Assembly (NCBI GenBank): GCA_023664305.1
Contig: JAMPFT010000001.1
Coordinates: 507,609 to 571,608 of the forward strand
DNA from: a bacterium
GTDB lineage: Bacteria > Bacillota > Clostridia > Lachnospirales > Lachnospiraceae
Length of the DNA stretch: 64,000 nucleotides
Direction of reading: 5' to 3'
Below are positions 1 through 7,600 of this stretch, piece by piece. The translations under genes and the position numbers were made by a program. Positions within the stretch are counted from its first letter, which is position 1. The number at the start of each line of letters is the position of its first letter. The notes under the pieces were generated by a model that was given only the letters and a program-made list of their open reading frames with translations, was not told the origin of the DNA and made no database searches.

Positions 1-54
1 ACTCTTTTCTTCCACTGTCAAAATGCCCTTTCGGTATAATATCGCCTGATTTCC

Positions 55-717
55 CTAACCCAAAAAGGGATTGTACTTCTTCTCGTGCCCGACCGTCGTG
101 CTCTCCCCGTGCCCGGGATAAACCTTCGTCTCATCCGGCAGCACAAACAGCCTGTCCCGAATGGAGCGCACCAAAGTACTCATGCTGCCCGTGGGAAAAT
201 CCGTCCGCCCCACAGACTCCGCAAACAACGTATCTCCCGCAAGAAGAAACCCCGCCTCCGGGAAATAGTAACAACATCCGCCTGCGGTATGCCCCGGGGT
301 AGCGATCACGCGGCAGTCCATTCCCGCCAGCTTAAGCTCCTGCCCGTCCGTCACATATTCGTCCGCATAGGTGGTACAGGCACGTCCCGCCTGCTCCGAC
401 ACATTCTTATGAGCGTCGCGTAAAAGCTCCTTTTCCGCCTCAAGCGCATAGGCCTTCACCGGCTCCCGTCCGTCCTGCTCCGCCGCCGCGCACGCCGCGT
501 CCCGCAAGGCGTCCAGCCCCCAGATATGGTCAAAATGCCCGTGGGTCAGCAGAATGGCCGCCACCTGAAATCCGTTCTTTCGCAGCGTATTGTAGATATT
601 TGCCCCCTGATCCGCCGGGTCCGCCACAATACACTCCTTCTCCCCCTCGCGGTACAAAAAATAACAGTTGGTCTGGCACACTCCCAAAACCATACGCCCG
701 ATTTTAATCTCTCCCAT
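55..717 (-). CDS. MBL-fold hydrolase, glyoxalase II-like
   Basis: A 220-residue metallo-beta-lactamase-fold hydrolase of the glyoxalase II-like group, which typically cleaves thioesters such as S-lactoylglutathione analogues in the cytoplasm. The zinc motif THGHFDH is at residues 58-64. Further ligands are in TPGHTAGG, LAGDTLF and a C-terminal YPGHGEST, so the full set of metal-binding motifs is present. The open frame extends 43 codons upstream into a dispersed repeat. The start MGEIKIG is preferred because a GGGAAAGGGA stretch lies just upstream and family members begin there. It is downstream of relA/spoT on the same strand, separated by the repeat. The exact substrate cannot be read from sequence. 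Confidence 0.88.
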   Translation of the reverse strand: MGEIKIGRMVLGVCQTNCYFLYREGEKECIVADPADQGANIYNTLRKNGFQVAAILLTHGHFDHIWGLDALRDAACAAAEQDGREPVKAYALEAEKELLRDAHKNVSEQAGRACTTYADEYVTDGQELKLAGMDCRVIATPGHTAGGCCYYFPEAGFLLAGDTLFAESVGRTDFPTGSMSTLVRSIRDRLFVLPDETKVYPGHGESTTVGHEKKYNPFLG

Positions 718-733
718 ATCCCTTTCCCTTCCA

Positions 734-932
734 CACTTCCCGTCATGTCGGCGCAGCCGACACAAACCAATCCCACGGAACCATTCGGTTCCGGGAAGAA
801 TCGCTTCCCAAAGAGGTGGGCTGCGCCCCCTCTTGCGATTCTTCAAGTTGCTTTAGCAACTTGTGAGACTTAGAATTTCTCCGCGAAACAGCCTATGCTG
901 TGAGCGGTTAGAAATTCTTCTCACACTTAGCC
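734..932. repeat. Dispersed intergenic repeat, copy 1
   Basis: This 200-bp non-coding stretch shares several blocks in the same order and orientation with 33846-34031: a CACTTCC..GTCATG..CGGC block, ACAAAC-AA-CCCACGGAACC, GAAGAAT, and CAAAGAGGTGGGCTGCGCC followed by CCCTCTTG. Both copies end in CACACTTAGCCCG, which on the minus strand supplies the TAA stop of the upstream gene. Short internal inverted repeats are visible, for example GTCGGCGC..GCCGAC. No protein product is likely. Confidence 0.75.
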
Positions 933-3230
933 CGTCGTCCTCTCGATATCCAGCACACTGTCGATGCCCCGTATCTTGTCGATCACGCGGTTCAACTCGT
1001 CTCTGCCCTCCACCTCGAAGGTAGTCAGAAGCGTAGCCAGCCCCTGCTTGTTCATTCTGGTATTCATCGACAGAATATTAATGTTCTTTTCCGTCAACGT
1101 CTTGGAGATATCCGCCAGCAGACCGTTTCTGTTGTTGGCAAAAATCTTGATCTCCGCCACATACTTCTCGGAAACGGAATCCTCCGGTGCCTGCCACTCC
1201 GCATCGATCAGCCGCGCCCGCTCGATTTCCGGCAGATTCATCATGTTCACGCAGTCCGTCCGATGGATGGAGATACCTCTTCCCCTGGTGACAAAGCCTA
1301 CGATCTCGTCTCCGGGGACAGGGGAACAGCACTTGGAAAAGCGCACCGACAAATCCGCGATCCCCCTGACCACAATCCCGCTCTTGGCCTTTATTTTGGT
1401 CGGCTTTGCGGTGATGGCCGCGCCCTCCGCGATCCCTGCCAGCACCTCCTCGTTGGTCAGTTCCTTTTTATGCTCCCTGTCGTAGAGCTCCTGCATCCTT
1501 CCCGCGATCTGGCCCTCCTTCAGGGCCCCGTGCCCGATGGCTGCGAGAACCGAATCCCAGTCCCGGAAGCCGTACTTGCGCATGATCGCATCCATATAAT
1601 CCTGCTTCATCAGCTCGGAAAGATTCATGGATTTTGATTTACAGTAATTTGCCAGCAGTTCCTTTCCCCTGACAATATTGTCTTCCTTCAGCTCCGCCTT
1701 GAACCACTGGTTGATCTTTGTTTTTGCCTGGGTGCTCTTCACCACATTCAGCCAGTCCCGGCTGGGCCCCTTGGAGTTCTGGGAGGTGATAATCTCGATA
1801 CGGTCCCCGTTTTTCAGCTCGTAGTCGATGGTCACCAGCTTGCCGTTCACCCTGGCCCCCACCATTCTGTTTCCCACGGCGGAATGGATACAGTAGGCGA
1901 AATCGATAGGTGTGGAGCCCGCCGGCAGATTCTTTACCTCTCCCGTGGGCGTAAAGCAGTAGACATTATCCGAAAACAAATCCAGATCGTTCTTCAAAAG
2001 CTTCATAAACTCCCTGTTGTCGGACATATCCTGCTGCCACTCCAGAATCTGGCGCAGCCAGGCCAGCTTCTCCTCCTCCTGACCCTCCACCTTTTTGCCG
2101 TCGGAGGCCTCCTTGTACTTCCAGTGGGCCGCGATTCCGTACTCCGCCGCCTTATGCATCTCAAAGGTGCGGATCTGTATCTCGAAGGGCTGCCCCGTGG
2201 AACCGATCAGCGTCGTATGCAGGGACTGGTACATATTCGCCTTAGGCATGGCGATATAGTCCTTAAATCTCCCCGGGATAGGCGTGTACATCTCGTGGAT
2301 CACCCCCAGCGCCGCATAGCAGTCCCGCAGAGAATCCACGATGATCCGCACCGCAAACAGATCGTAGATCTGATCCAGGGTTTTATTCTGGTTTTTCATT
2401 TTTTTATAAATACTGAAAAAGTGCTTGACGCGGCCGTCCACCTTCGCCTTGATCCCCGCGTTGGCAATGTGCTCGCTGACCTCGTCCACGATCCCCTGGA
2501 TGTACTTTTCCCGGGCGCTCTTACGCATGGCGATCTGATCCACCAAATCGTAGTAGACCTCCGGCTCCAAATACTTTAAGGACAGGTCGTCCAGCTCGAT
2601 CTTGATCTTGCTGATACCCAGTCTCTGGGCGATGGGACAGTAAATCTCCAGCGTCTCCCTTGCAATCCTCTGCTGGCTCTCCGGCGTCTTGTATTTCAGC
2701 GTCCGCATATTGTGGAGCCGGTCCGCCAGCTTGATCATGATAACCCGAATATCCTTCGCCATGGCAAGGAACATCTTTCTTAAGTTTTCCGCCTGCATCT
2801 CCAGCTTTGCGTCCGGCTGGTCAGCCCCGGCGGAAAGAGGAATCTTTTCCAGCTTTGTCACACCGTCCACCAGAAGCGCCACGTCGTCCCCGAACTCCCG
2901 CTTTAAATCCTCCTCCGTCATCGCCGTGTCCTCCACCACATCGTGAAGCAGCCCGGCAATGATCGTCTCCTTATCCAGCTCCAGATCCGCCAGGATAATC
3001 GCCACGTTCAGGGGATGGATGATATAAGGCTCTCCGGACTTGCGGTACTGATCCCGGTGGGCCTCGGAAGCGACTCCGTAGGCCTTCTCGATCATGGAAA
3101 TATCATCGCTGGGATGATATTTCTGCACACGACTGATAAGCTCCCTGTACAGATCGTCGGGATTCTTAAATTCCTGAGATTCGCTGATCTTTCCGTCGTC
3201 AAAGACGACCTCGTTTCTTTCTTCTGACAT
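927..3230 (-). CDS. relA: Bifunctional (p)ppGpp synthetase/hydrolase RelA/SpoT
   Basis: A 767-residue long RSH enzyme that makes and degrades (p)ppGpp. In order: an HD hydrolase domain (about residues 50-200) with HPLNVA and GLLHDVVEDT, a synthetase domain (about 250-370) with RFKDYIAMPKANMYQSLH, a TGS domain beginning CFTPTGEV (about 410-475), a conserved Cys/zinc-finger region with FSKCCSPVPGD, and a C-terminal ACT domain. Both catalytic halves look intact. The open frame continues 69 codons upstream through hairpin-rich non-conserved DNA. The start MSEERNE is chosen because it matches the length of the family. It follows apt on the same strand, a pairing common in Firmicutes. The last codons and stop lie inside a dispersed repeat. 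Confidence 0.95.
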   Translation of the reverse strand: MSEERNEVVFDDGKISESQEFKNPDDLYRELISRVQKYHPSDDISMIEKAYGVASEAHRDQYRKSGEPYIIHPLNVAIILADLELDKETIIAGLLHDVVEDTAMTEEDLKREFGDDVALLVDGVTKLEKIPLSAGADQPDAKLEMQAENLRKMFLAMAKDIRVIMIKLADRLHNMRTLKYKTPESQQRIARETLEIYCPIAQRLGISKIKIELDDLSLKYLEPEVYYDLVDQIAMRKSAREKYIQGIVDEVSEHIANAGIKAKVDGRVKHFFSIYKKMKNQNKTLDQIYDLFAVRIIVDSLRDCYAALGVIHEMYTPIPGRFKDYIAMPKANMYQSLHTTLIGSTGQPFEIQIRTFEMHKAAEYGIAAHWKYKEASDGKKVEGQEEEKLAWLRQILEWQQDMSDNREFMKLLKNDLDLFSDNVYCFTPTGEVKNLPAGSTPIDFAYCIHSAVGNRMVGARVNGKLVTIDYELKNGDRIEIITSQNSKGPSRDWLNVVKSTQAKTKINQWFKAELKEDNIVRGKELLANYCKSKSMNLSELMKQDYMDAIMRKYGFRDWDSVLAAIGHGALKEGQIAGRMQELYDREHKKELTNEEVLAGIAEGAAITAKPTKIKAKSGIVVRGIADLSVRFSKCCSPVPGDEIVGFVTRGRGISIHRTDCVNMMNLPEIERARLIDAEWQAPEDSVSEKYVAEIKIFANNRNGLLADISKTLTEKNINILSMNTRMNKQGLATLLTTFEVEGRDELNRVIDKIRGIDSVLDIERTTG

Positions 3231-3449
3231 ATCTGTCCCACGCTTTCCTGTCGTATCCTGCAAGTCCGCCGCTGTCTGCAAACTTTGTTGCCATGCCATT
3301 CCTATCACAAATGACCATGAAAGACATATGGCAACAAGTTGATGCACACAAAACGCCATAGGGCGGCGTTTTGGCGCCCGCTGTCTCGGATTTTGGCAAG
3401 AGATGCCAAAATCTCTCGCGGCGCCGTCTGATATCATTTACTTTCATAC
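3231..3449. repeat. Three-hairpin intergenic element between apt and relA
   Basis: The 219-bp gap holds three inverted repeats in a row: 3281-3294 with 3328-3340 (AACTTTGTTGCCAT against a partner with one base missing), 3350-3357 with 3365-3372 (AAAACGCC/GGCGTTTT), and 3389-3398 with 3404-3413 (GATTTTGGCA/TGCCAAAATC, 5-nt loop). None has a T-run placed for termination. It may be a mobile palindromic repeat or a processing or attenuation region of the apt-relA transcript. Translation through it is open but not protein-like. Confidence 0.5.
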
Positions 3450-3974
3450 TTATTTGCCCGGATAAGTGATCGCCGCTTCCAGACGGTAATTTTGCAGCTT
3501 TTCCCTTCCCTTTAAGCCTGCCAGCTCGATCAGCACCACAATTCCCACGACCTCGCCGCCCAGGCTCTCGATCAGCCTGACCATCGCCTCGGTGGTTCCA
3601 CCTGTGGCGATCAAGTCATCCACGATCAGAACCTTCTGGCCGGGGCGGATACTGTCCTTATGCATCTCAATAGTCGCCTGCCCGTACTCCAGATCATAGG
3701 AAACGGAGACGGTCTCTCTGGGCAGCTTGCCCGCCTTGCGGATCAACACAAACGGCTTTTTGTTATTATAAGCGATGGGCGTTCCGAATATGAATCCTCT
3801 GGACTCGGGTCCCACCACCACGTCAAAATCCAGATCGTTTATCTTCTCCTGCATGGTGTCAATCGCCAGCCGAAGACCCTCGGCGTCCTGCAGCACGCTG
3901 GTCACATCCCGAAAAATAATCCCCTCTTCCGGAAAATCCGGTATACTCAATACATATTCTTCCAGTTTTTTCAT
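3450..3974 (-). CDS. apt: Adenine phosphoribosyltransferase
   Basis: A 174-residue cytoplasmic purine salvage enzyme that converts adenine and PRPP to AMP and pyrophosphate. The N-terminal IPDFPEEGIIFRDVT and GPESRGFIFG are typical, and the PRPP-binding loop VLIVDDLIATGGTTEA is complete. Length is normal for the family. It is the first gene of an apt-relA transcript, driven by a consensus promoter at 4013-4041. Linking AMP salvage with (p)ppGpp metabolism fits the other purine genes further along the window. Confidence 0.97.
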   Translation of the reverse strand: MKKLEEYVLSIPDFPEEGIIFRDVTSVLQDAEGLRLAIDTMQEKINDLDFDVVVGPESRGFIFGTPIAYNNKKPFVLIRKAGKLPRETVSVSYDLEYGQATIEMHKDSIRPGQKVLIVDDLIATGGTTEAMVRLIESLGGEVVGIVVLIELAGLKGREKLQNYRLEAAITYPGK

Positions 3975-4012
3975 CGTTATATCCCTTTCTCCTTCTATAG
4001 TAATAATATTTT

Positions 4013-4041
4013 ATTATATCCCGTTTGGCTTCGAATGTCAA
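4013..4041 (-). promoter_or_regulatory. Sigma-A promoter for apt
   Basis: On the minus strand TTGACA (4041-4036) and TATAAT (4018-4013) are separated by exactly 17 bp, a full consensus match. Transcription would start near 4006, about 30 nt ahead of the apt start codon. The promoter lies in the short gap after the CBS-domain gene, so apt need not depend on read-through. Confidence 0.85.
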
Positions 4042-4047
4042 AACTGC

Positions 4048-4461
4048 TCAGGACAGCGTCCCGGCAAAATACCGGATGATGTCGCTTCGCGTTACAATCC
4101 CGATAAAGACGCTTCTGTCATCGATCACCGGCACAAAATTCTGGCTCTTTGCCTGCTCCAGCAAAGTCTCCATCGCCGTGCCGATACACACCGGCTGCAC
4201 CTTCCCGTGCCGCAGCATATCCCGCACCTTCAGATGCTCCAGGCTTTTCAGCGTGATATCGTCCAGCCTCTGATTATGGGCCAGAATGTTCCAGAGAAAA
4301 TCCCCCTCGCTGATCACCCCGACATACCTGTCCTCCGCGTCGATCACGGGGATCGCGGTAAATCCGCTCCTGCGCAGCTTCTCAAGTCCCTGCCGCAGGG
4401 TCATATCGTCCCGCAGATACGACACATCCGCCTTTGGCAGCAAAAATGACGCTATGTTCAC
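4048..4461 (-). CDS. CBS-domain pair protein
   Basis: A 137-residue protein that is little more than two tandem CBS motifs (about residues 8-65 and 78-135), ending in FIGIVTRSDIIRYF. CBS pairs usually bind adenine nucleotides (AMP, ATP, S-adenosylmethionine and sometimes c-di-AMP) and act as regulatory modules. There is no attached enzyme, transporter or HTH domain. Its start overlaps the stop of the upstream DUF308 membrane protein by 4 bp (ATGA), so the two are translationally coupled, and it may regulate that protein. Its neighbours also include apt and relA, which fits adenylate sensing, but this is inference. Confidence 0.85.
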   Translation of the reverse strand: MNIASFLLPKADVSYLRDDMTLRQGLEKLRRSGFTAIPVIDAEDRYVGVISEGDFLWNILAHNQRLDDITLKSLEHLKVRDMLRHGKVQPVCIGTAMETLLEQAKSQNFVPVIDDRSVFIGIVTRSDIIRYFAGTLS

Positions 4462-5498
4462 TGTCCCGCTCCCCCGCTTTCCTCTGCGTTATTTTCACTT
4501 ATCCCGGCGCTTTGGGCTGCAGTGTCTTCCGCCGCAATACTTTCCGCCGCGGCGCCTTCCGGCGTCCTGTCCTCTTGCTCTTTCTCCTCCCGGGCTTTCT
4601 CCTCCCGGACTCTCTCTTCTCTTGCTCTCTCTTCTCTTGCTCTCTCCTCCCGGGCTCTCTCTTCTCTCGCTCTTTCTTCCCGGGCTTTCTCCTCTCTTGC
4701 TCTCTCCTCCCGGGCTCTTTCCTCTCTTGCCTTCTCCTCCCGGGCTTTCTCTTCTTCCGCTTTTTCCTTCTCTTCCTTCTCCCTGTTCTCTCCTGTCTTA
4801 CCTTCCTTCGTACTGCCTTCCTTTTCTCTTTCTTCCGTCACCCCGTCCTTTTTCCCGGACGTATTCCAATTCTTCTTTCCTCTGCCCTTTTTCTCCGTCA
4901 CCTCCACATAAGTGCCGTCTACCGCCCGCATCTTATCCAGATACTTTCTGATCTTTGCCGCAAAGTACAGGGTGATAACGCAGTCGCCCAGACCGCTTAA
5001 GATCAGTCCCGCTCCCAGCAGCCGGAAGAACAGCTCCGCCGCCTTAAAAGGATTGCAGACCAACAGGATCCCCAGCCCTACATTCACGACAGCCGCAACC
5101 AACATCGCGATCCAGTTGCCGTATTCCATGCGCTTCATATCGATCACATCCTGCAGCTTGCTGCAGCCGCTGACCAAGATCAGCGCCCCCAGCAGAAAAG
5201 GAATCAGGGAAATAATAAACTCCACCTTGTTCAATACGATGACGCCTGCCGCGATACCGATCAGGCCGTGCAGGAAATCATTGTGATAATAATTTTGATG
5301 CGCGTCCCGGAGCAGATAGCTGATCATGGATACCGCGCCCCCCACGATCAGGATAATACCGATCAGATACCCCATGGACTTTACCATGGTCTCCGGGATC
5401 ACCAGCGCCACAATTCCCAGCACAATATACAATAACCCCGTCATCAACGCATCCCACTTCATCTCCCGCAACAGATTCATTTCTTTTAGTTTCTTCAT
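4458..5498 (-). CDS. DUF308-type membrane protein with charged repeat tail
   Basis: A 346-residue protein with a hydrophobic N-terminal half (about residues 14-190, roughly six helices in the pattern of DUF308/HdeD-like proteins, with LYIVLGIVALVIP and LIGIILIVGG) and a very hydrophilic C-terminal half. The tail is a low-complexity run of EEKAREERARE-type units (about residues 245-315) that should form a long single alpha helix. The start MKKLKEMN is preferred because AAAGGAGG lies 10 bp upstream. It is translationally coupled to the CBS protein. Function is unknown; DUF308 proteins are linked to stress tolerance in other bacteria. Confidence 0.7.
   Translation of the reverse strand: MKKLKEMNLLREMKWDALMTGLLYIVLGIVALVIPETMVKSMGYLIGIILIVGGAVSMISYLLRDAHQNYYHNDFLHGLIGIAAGVIVLNKVEFIISLIPFLLGALILVSGCSKLQDVIDMKRMEYGNWIAMLVAAVVNVGLGILLVCNPFKAAELFFRLLGAGLILSGLGDCVITLYFAAKIRKYLDKMRAVDGTYVEVTEKKGRGKKNWNTSGKKDGVTEEREKEGSTKEGKTGENREKEEKEKAEEEKAREEKAREERAREERAREEKAREERAREERAREERAREERAREERVREEKAREEKEQEDRTPEGAAAESIAAEDTAAQSAGISENNAEESGGAGQ
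4585..4750. repeat. In-gene tandem repeat coding ERARE units
   Basis: A run of imperfect 15- to 18-bp units, on the plus strand alternations of CTCTCTTCTCTTG and CTCTCCTCCCGGG, encodes the Glu/Arg/Ala tail of the DUF308 protein. All length changes seen keep multiples of three. Such runs change copy number easily by slippage. The complementary strand also stays open (SSLALSSRALSS-like), which is a by-product of the repeat. Confidence 0.7.
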
Positions 5499-5565
5499 CC
5501 TGCGCATACCTCCTTTTCTTTTCTCCGGACGCCCGGCTCTTTTTCCGTTCCGGTAAATCTTTTTG

Positions 5566-5604
5566 TAAAATATCAAAACAGGACCCTTTTGATCAAAAGA
5601 GTCC
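5566..5604 (-). terminator. Rho-independent terminator after SEC-C gene
   Basis: The palindrome at 5581-5604 (GGACTCTTTTGATCAAAAGG read on the minus strand, closing with GTCC, one mismatched pair) is followed by TGTTTTGATATTTT. It sits 18 bp past the stop of the SEC-C protein gene. Confidence 0.65.
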
Positions 5605-5621
5605 CTGAAGATTGTTCGTGT

Positions 5622-6125
5622 TTACTTTCTGCCGCAGCACTTTTTGTACTTCTTGCCGCTTCCGCAAGGACAGGGATCATTGGGATATATCTTTGCTTCC
5701 TTTACGATCGTCGTAGAGGACTTCTGCTCTTTATACAGCGCCTTTCTGGTCTCCTCGTCAAAAATATCCTGCCACTCCTCCAGATTATACAGCCAGTCCG
5801 CCTCGGCAGCGACCATATTCTTGTAGAGCAGCGCCTTGTCGAAGCCCAAATTTACTTCCGTGTCCTCCTCCATCTCCTCGATGGGATTCTTCTCCACAAG
5901 ACTGTCGTTGATACCGTCCAGAAAGCCCACAATCGTCATCAGCGGAACATTGTACTTCTCCGCCAGCTCCTTTACCGTTCCCCGGACGGTCTCGTCCGGA
6001 TTTTTCAGCAGCTGCGCGTAGATTTCCTTCTCCGCCTGAAAATACGCCCCCCAGATTTTCTGAAGCTGGGCCTGTCCCACAGATTCGTCATACGCTATCT
6101 TTTTCCATTCGTCCAATAATGCCAT
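5622..6125 (-). CDS. SEC-C metal-binding domain protein
   Basis: A 167-residue protein ending in a SEC-C zinc motif, [16 protein letters not shown] (about residues 151-167), like the C-terminus of SecA. The upstream part is a predicted helical domain rich in acidic residues with [16 protein letters not shown]. No SecA motor is present. Stand-alone SEC-C proteins are common in Firmicutes and may deliver the zinc finger to ribosomes or SecB-like partners, but no function is established. It has its own promoter (6175-6203) and a terminator, so it appears monocistronic. Confidence 0.85.
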   Translation of the reverse strand: MALLDEWKKIAYDESVGQAQLQKIWGAYFQAEKEIYAQLLKNPDETVRGTVKELAEKYNVPLMTIVGFLDGINDSLVEKNPIEEMEEDTEVNLGFDKALLYKNMVAAEADWLYNLEEWQDIFDEETRKALYKEQKSSTTIVKEAKIYPNDPCPCGSGKKYKKCCGRK

Positions 6126-6174
6126 AGAAATATACCACCTCTTTATTATTCGGAATACCGATACTACGCTCTTA

Positions 6175-6203
6175 AGTATATAACAGTTCTTGGCTTATGA
6201 CAA
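6175..6203 (-). promoter_or_regulatory. Promoter for SEC-C gene
   Basis: Minus-strand TTGTCA (6203-6198) and TATACT (6180-6175) with a 17-bp spacer. An AGAGGTGG ribosome-binding site follows ahead of the start at 6125. Confidence 0.7.
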
Positions 6204-6514
6204 TAAAAATTTTTTTGGAAAAAGGGAATTTCTTTGCATAAATCACTTTTTTCGGGGCAGACTTTCTATTGTCAAGGAACCCCCTCCTTTGATCTGCGCG
6301 GGGAATCCGCCGGTATACCTGCCGGCGGTCGCCGTGCATTCGGGCCGGACGGTCCTTTTTTCGCAAAAGATAAAATAATACTTAGGTTTCCCTTTTCTCG
6401 GAAACCTTATCCTCCCCTTTTTAAAAGGTCCCGGGCTTAGCGTTTGGTGCAGGTCCGGGATTTTTATAGTGCAAACTGTATTCTTCCGTCAAAAGGAATA
6501 ATTCTTTTACAGAA
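6204..6514. other. Hairpin-rich intergenic stretch
   Basis: No convincing gene. Three inverted repeats are visible: 6307-6328 (CCGCCGG/CCGGCGG), 6384-6407 (AGGTTTCC/GGAAACCT, 8-nt loop) and 6429-6460 (TCCCGG/CCGGGA followed by TTTTTATAG on the plus strand). The last could terminate transcription on either strand and lies just past the Rpn nuclease gene. A 64-codon open frame across the region lacks a ribosome-binding site and protein-like composition. Confidence 0.5.
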
Positions 6515-7390
6515 TCACATTCCAATTCCTGTCTCCTCAATAAACTCCTCTACGCCCTCTACCCTGGACGCCGTCAGAAGCCAGCCTTTCAAGAGCTCTC
6601 TATCCTTCTGCCCGCGGATAAAATCCTCCAATTCGACTGGGACAGCACCCTTCTGCGACAGCAGCTGCCAAACTGCCTCGGCCAGCCCTTCCGCCTTTCC
6701 CGCTTCTCTGCCTTCCATCCTGACAAAATCATCTCTGGCGTTCCGATCCCTGATTTCTTTCAGATGGGCCTCATGCAGCGCCCTCAGACTCTTTCTCAGA
6801 CTCATTATCTTCATCTCCCTCATCGCCTCCGCGATCCCCGGATTCTTTGCGCTTATCATCTCCAACTCTCCCTCCGTCTTTACATTCAGCAGCCGGATCC
6901 AGTCGTCCACCGCCGTCCCTTTTAGCTGCTTCCGCAGTTCAATGACATGCATCTCAAACAGATCCGAATAATCCTGTCCTTTTTCATCCCGCATCCGATA
7001 TACCCTGTGGTACTCCGGCTTCTCATCCAGATTAAAATCCAGAAGATTGATGCAGATGCATTTTTTCAGCTTGTGATACCGTTCCCCGATCAGCAGTTCC
7101 TCCGTATACATCTTTGCCAGATAAAACAGACTTCTCCTGTCCCAGTCCGCCACCATCTTAATCTGCAGCTCGATGTCAACCGTTTTGTCATCATTGAGCT
7201 CCACCCTCACATCCAGAACGCCCTGCTTCTGCCAGAAATAACGCTTCCACAAAAAAGGGTTTACCAGCTTTACCGACCGAATTTCCTCCACGGGTATTCC
7301 CAGCACGTCACTGATAAAATACTTCCGTACCTCCTCATTCGACATCACCCGCTTAAAGCTGAAGTCGTACTTTAACGATATCAATCCCAT
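6515..7390 (-). CDS. Rpn family recombination-promoting nuclease / putative transposase
   Basis: A 291-residue protein of the PD-(D/E)XK family transposase group (Rpn/YhgA-like). The N-terminal LKYDFSFKRVMSNEE is the family signature. The nuclease core has Asp60 (GVLDVRVE) and Glu74-Leu-Gln76 (IELQIKM), so the catalytic site looks intact. Later parts are helical, with EIRDRNARDDFVRMEGREAGKAEGLAEA typical of these proteins. E. coli homologues nick DNA and promote RecA-independent recombination; many copies are also treated as mobile. No terminal inverted repeats were found around it, so it is probably not an active transposon. Its leader carries an unusual structure that may hide the ribosome-binding site (7397-7450). 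Confidence 0.85.
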   Translation of the reverse strand: MGLISLKYDFSFKRVMSNEEVRKYFISDVLGIPVEEIRSVKLVNPFLWKRYFWQKQGVLDVRVELNDDKTVDIELQIKMVADWDRRSLFYLAKMYTEELLIGERYHKLKKCICINLLDFNLDEKPEYHRVYRMRDEKGQDYSDLFEMHVIELRKQLKGTAVDDWIRLLNVKTEGELEMISAKNPGIAEAMREMKIMSLRKSLRALHEAHLKEIRDRNARDDFVRMEGREAGKAEGLAEAVWQLLSQKGAVPVELEDFIRGQKDRELLKGWLLTASRVEGVEEFIEETGIGM

Positions 7391-7396
7391 CCGTTT

Positions 7397-7450
7397 CCTC
7401 CTTTGCGCAGGAGGTCTCTTTCGTCAAACGTCTTTCCGAAAATCTCCTGC
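7397..7450 (-). promoter_or_regulatory. Alternative hairpins masking the Rpn Shine-Dalgarno
   Basis: On the minus strand CCTCCT (7414-7409) is followed by a 6-nt loop and AGGAGG (7402-7397), the Shine-Dalgarno itself, 6 nt ahead of the ATG. The overlapping CTCCTGC (7413-7407) can pair instead with an upstream GCAGGAG (7450-7444), freeing the Shine-Dalgarno. The two helices are mutually exclusive, which is the layout of a translational on/off switch. Read on the plus strand, the larger hairpin is followed by TTTTTT. Confidence 0.55.
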
Positions 7451-7600
7451 TTTTTTATTATTGTTTGGAATTTAAAAAGCATAGATTTTCCGATACTTTT
7501 GAACCTTCAGAAGAAGTAAAGAAAATAAGAAACGATTATGCTTTGAGCAAAGCATAGCACAGCTATAATAAATATGCAAGGAATATTTTTCCTTCCTTCT

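Noticed and set aside
3199..3447. 82-codon minus-strand frame upstream of relA
   Set aside because: Lies in hairpin-rich DNA, overlaps the relA start in another frame and has no similarity.
4286..5000. Long plus-strand frames opposite the DUF308 gene (Leu/Ser/Pro-rich)
   Set aside because: Shadow of the ERARE repeat on the other strand, without ribosome-binding site or conserved pattern.
6172..6440. Three short frames in the SEC-C/Rpn gap
   Set aside because: Overlap hairpins, no ribosome-binding site, atypical composition.
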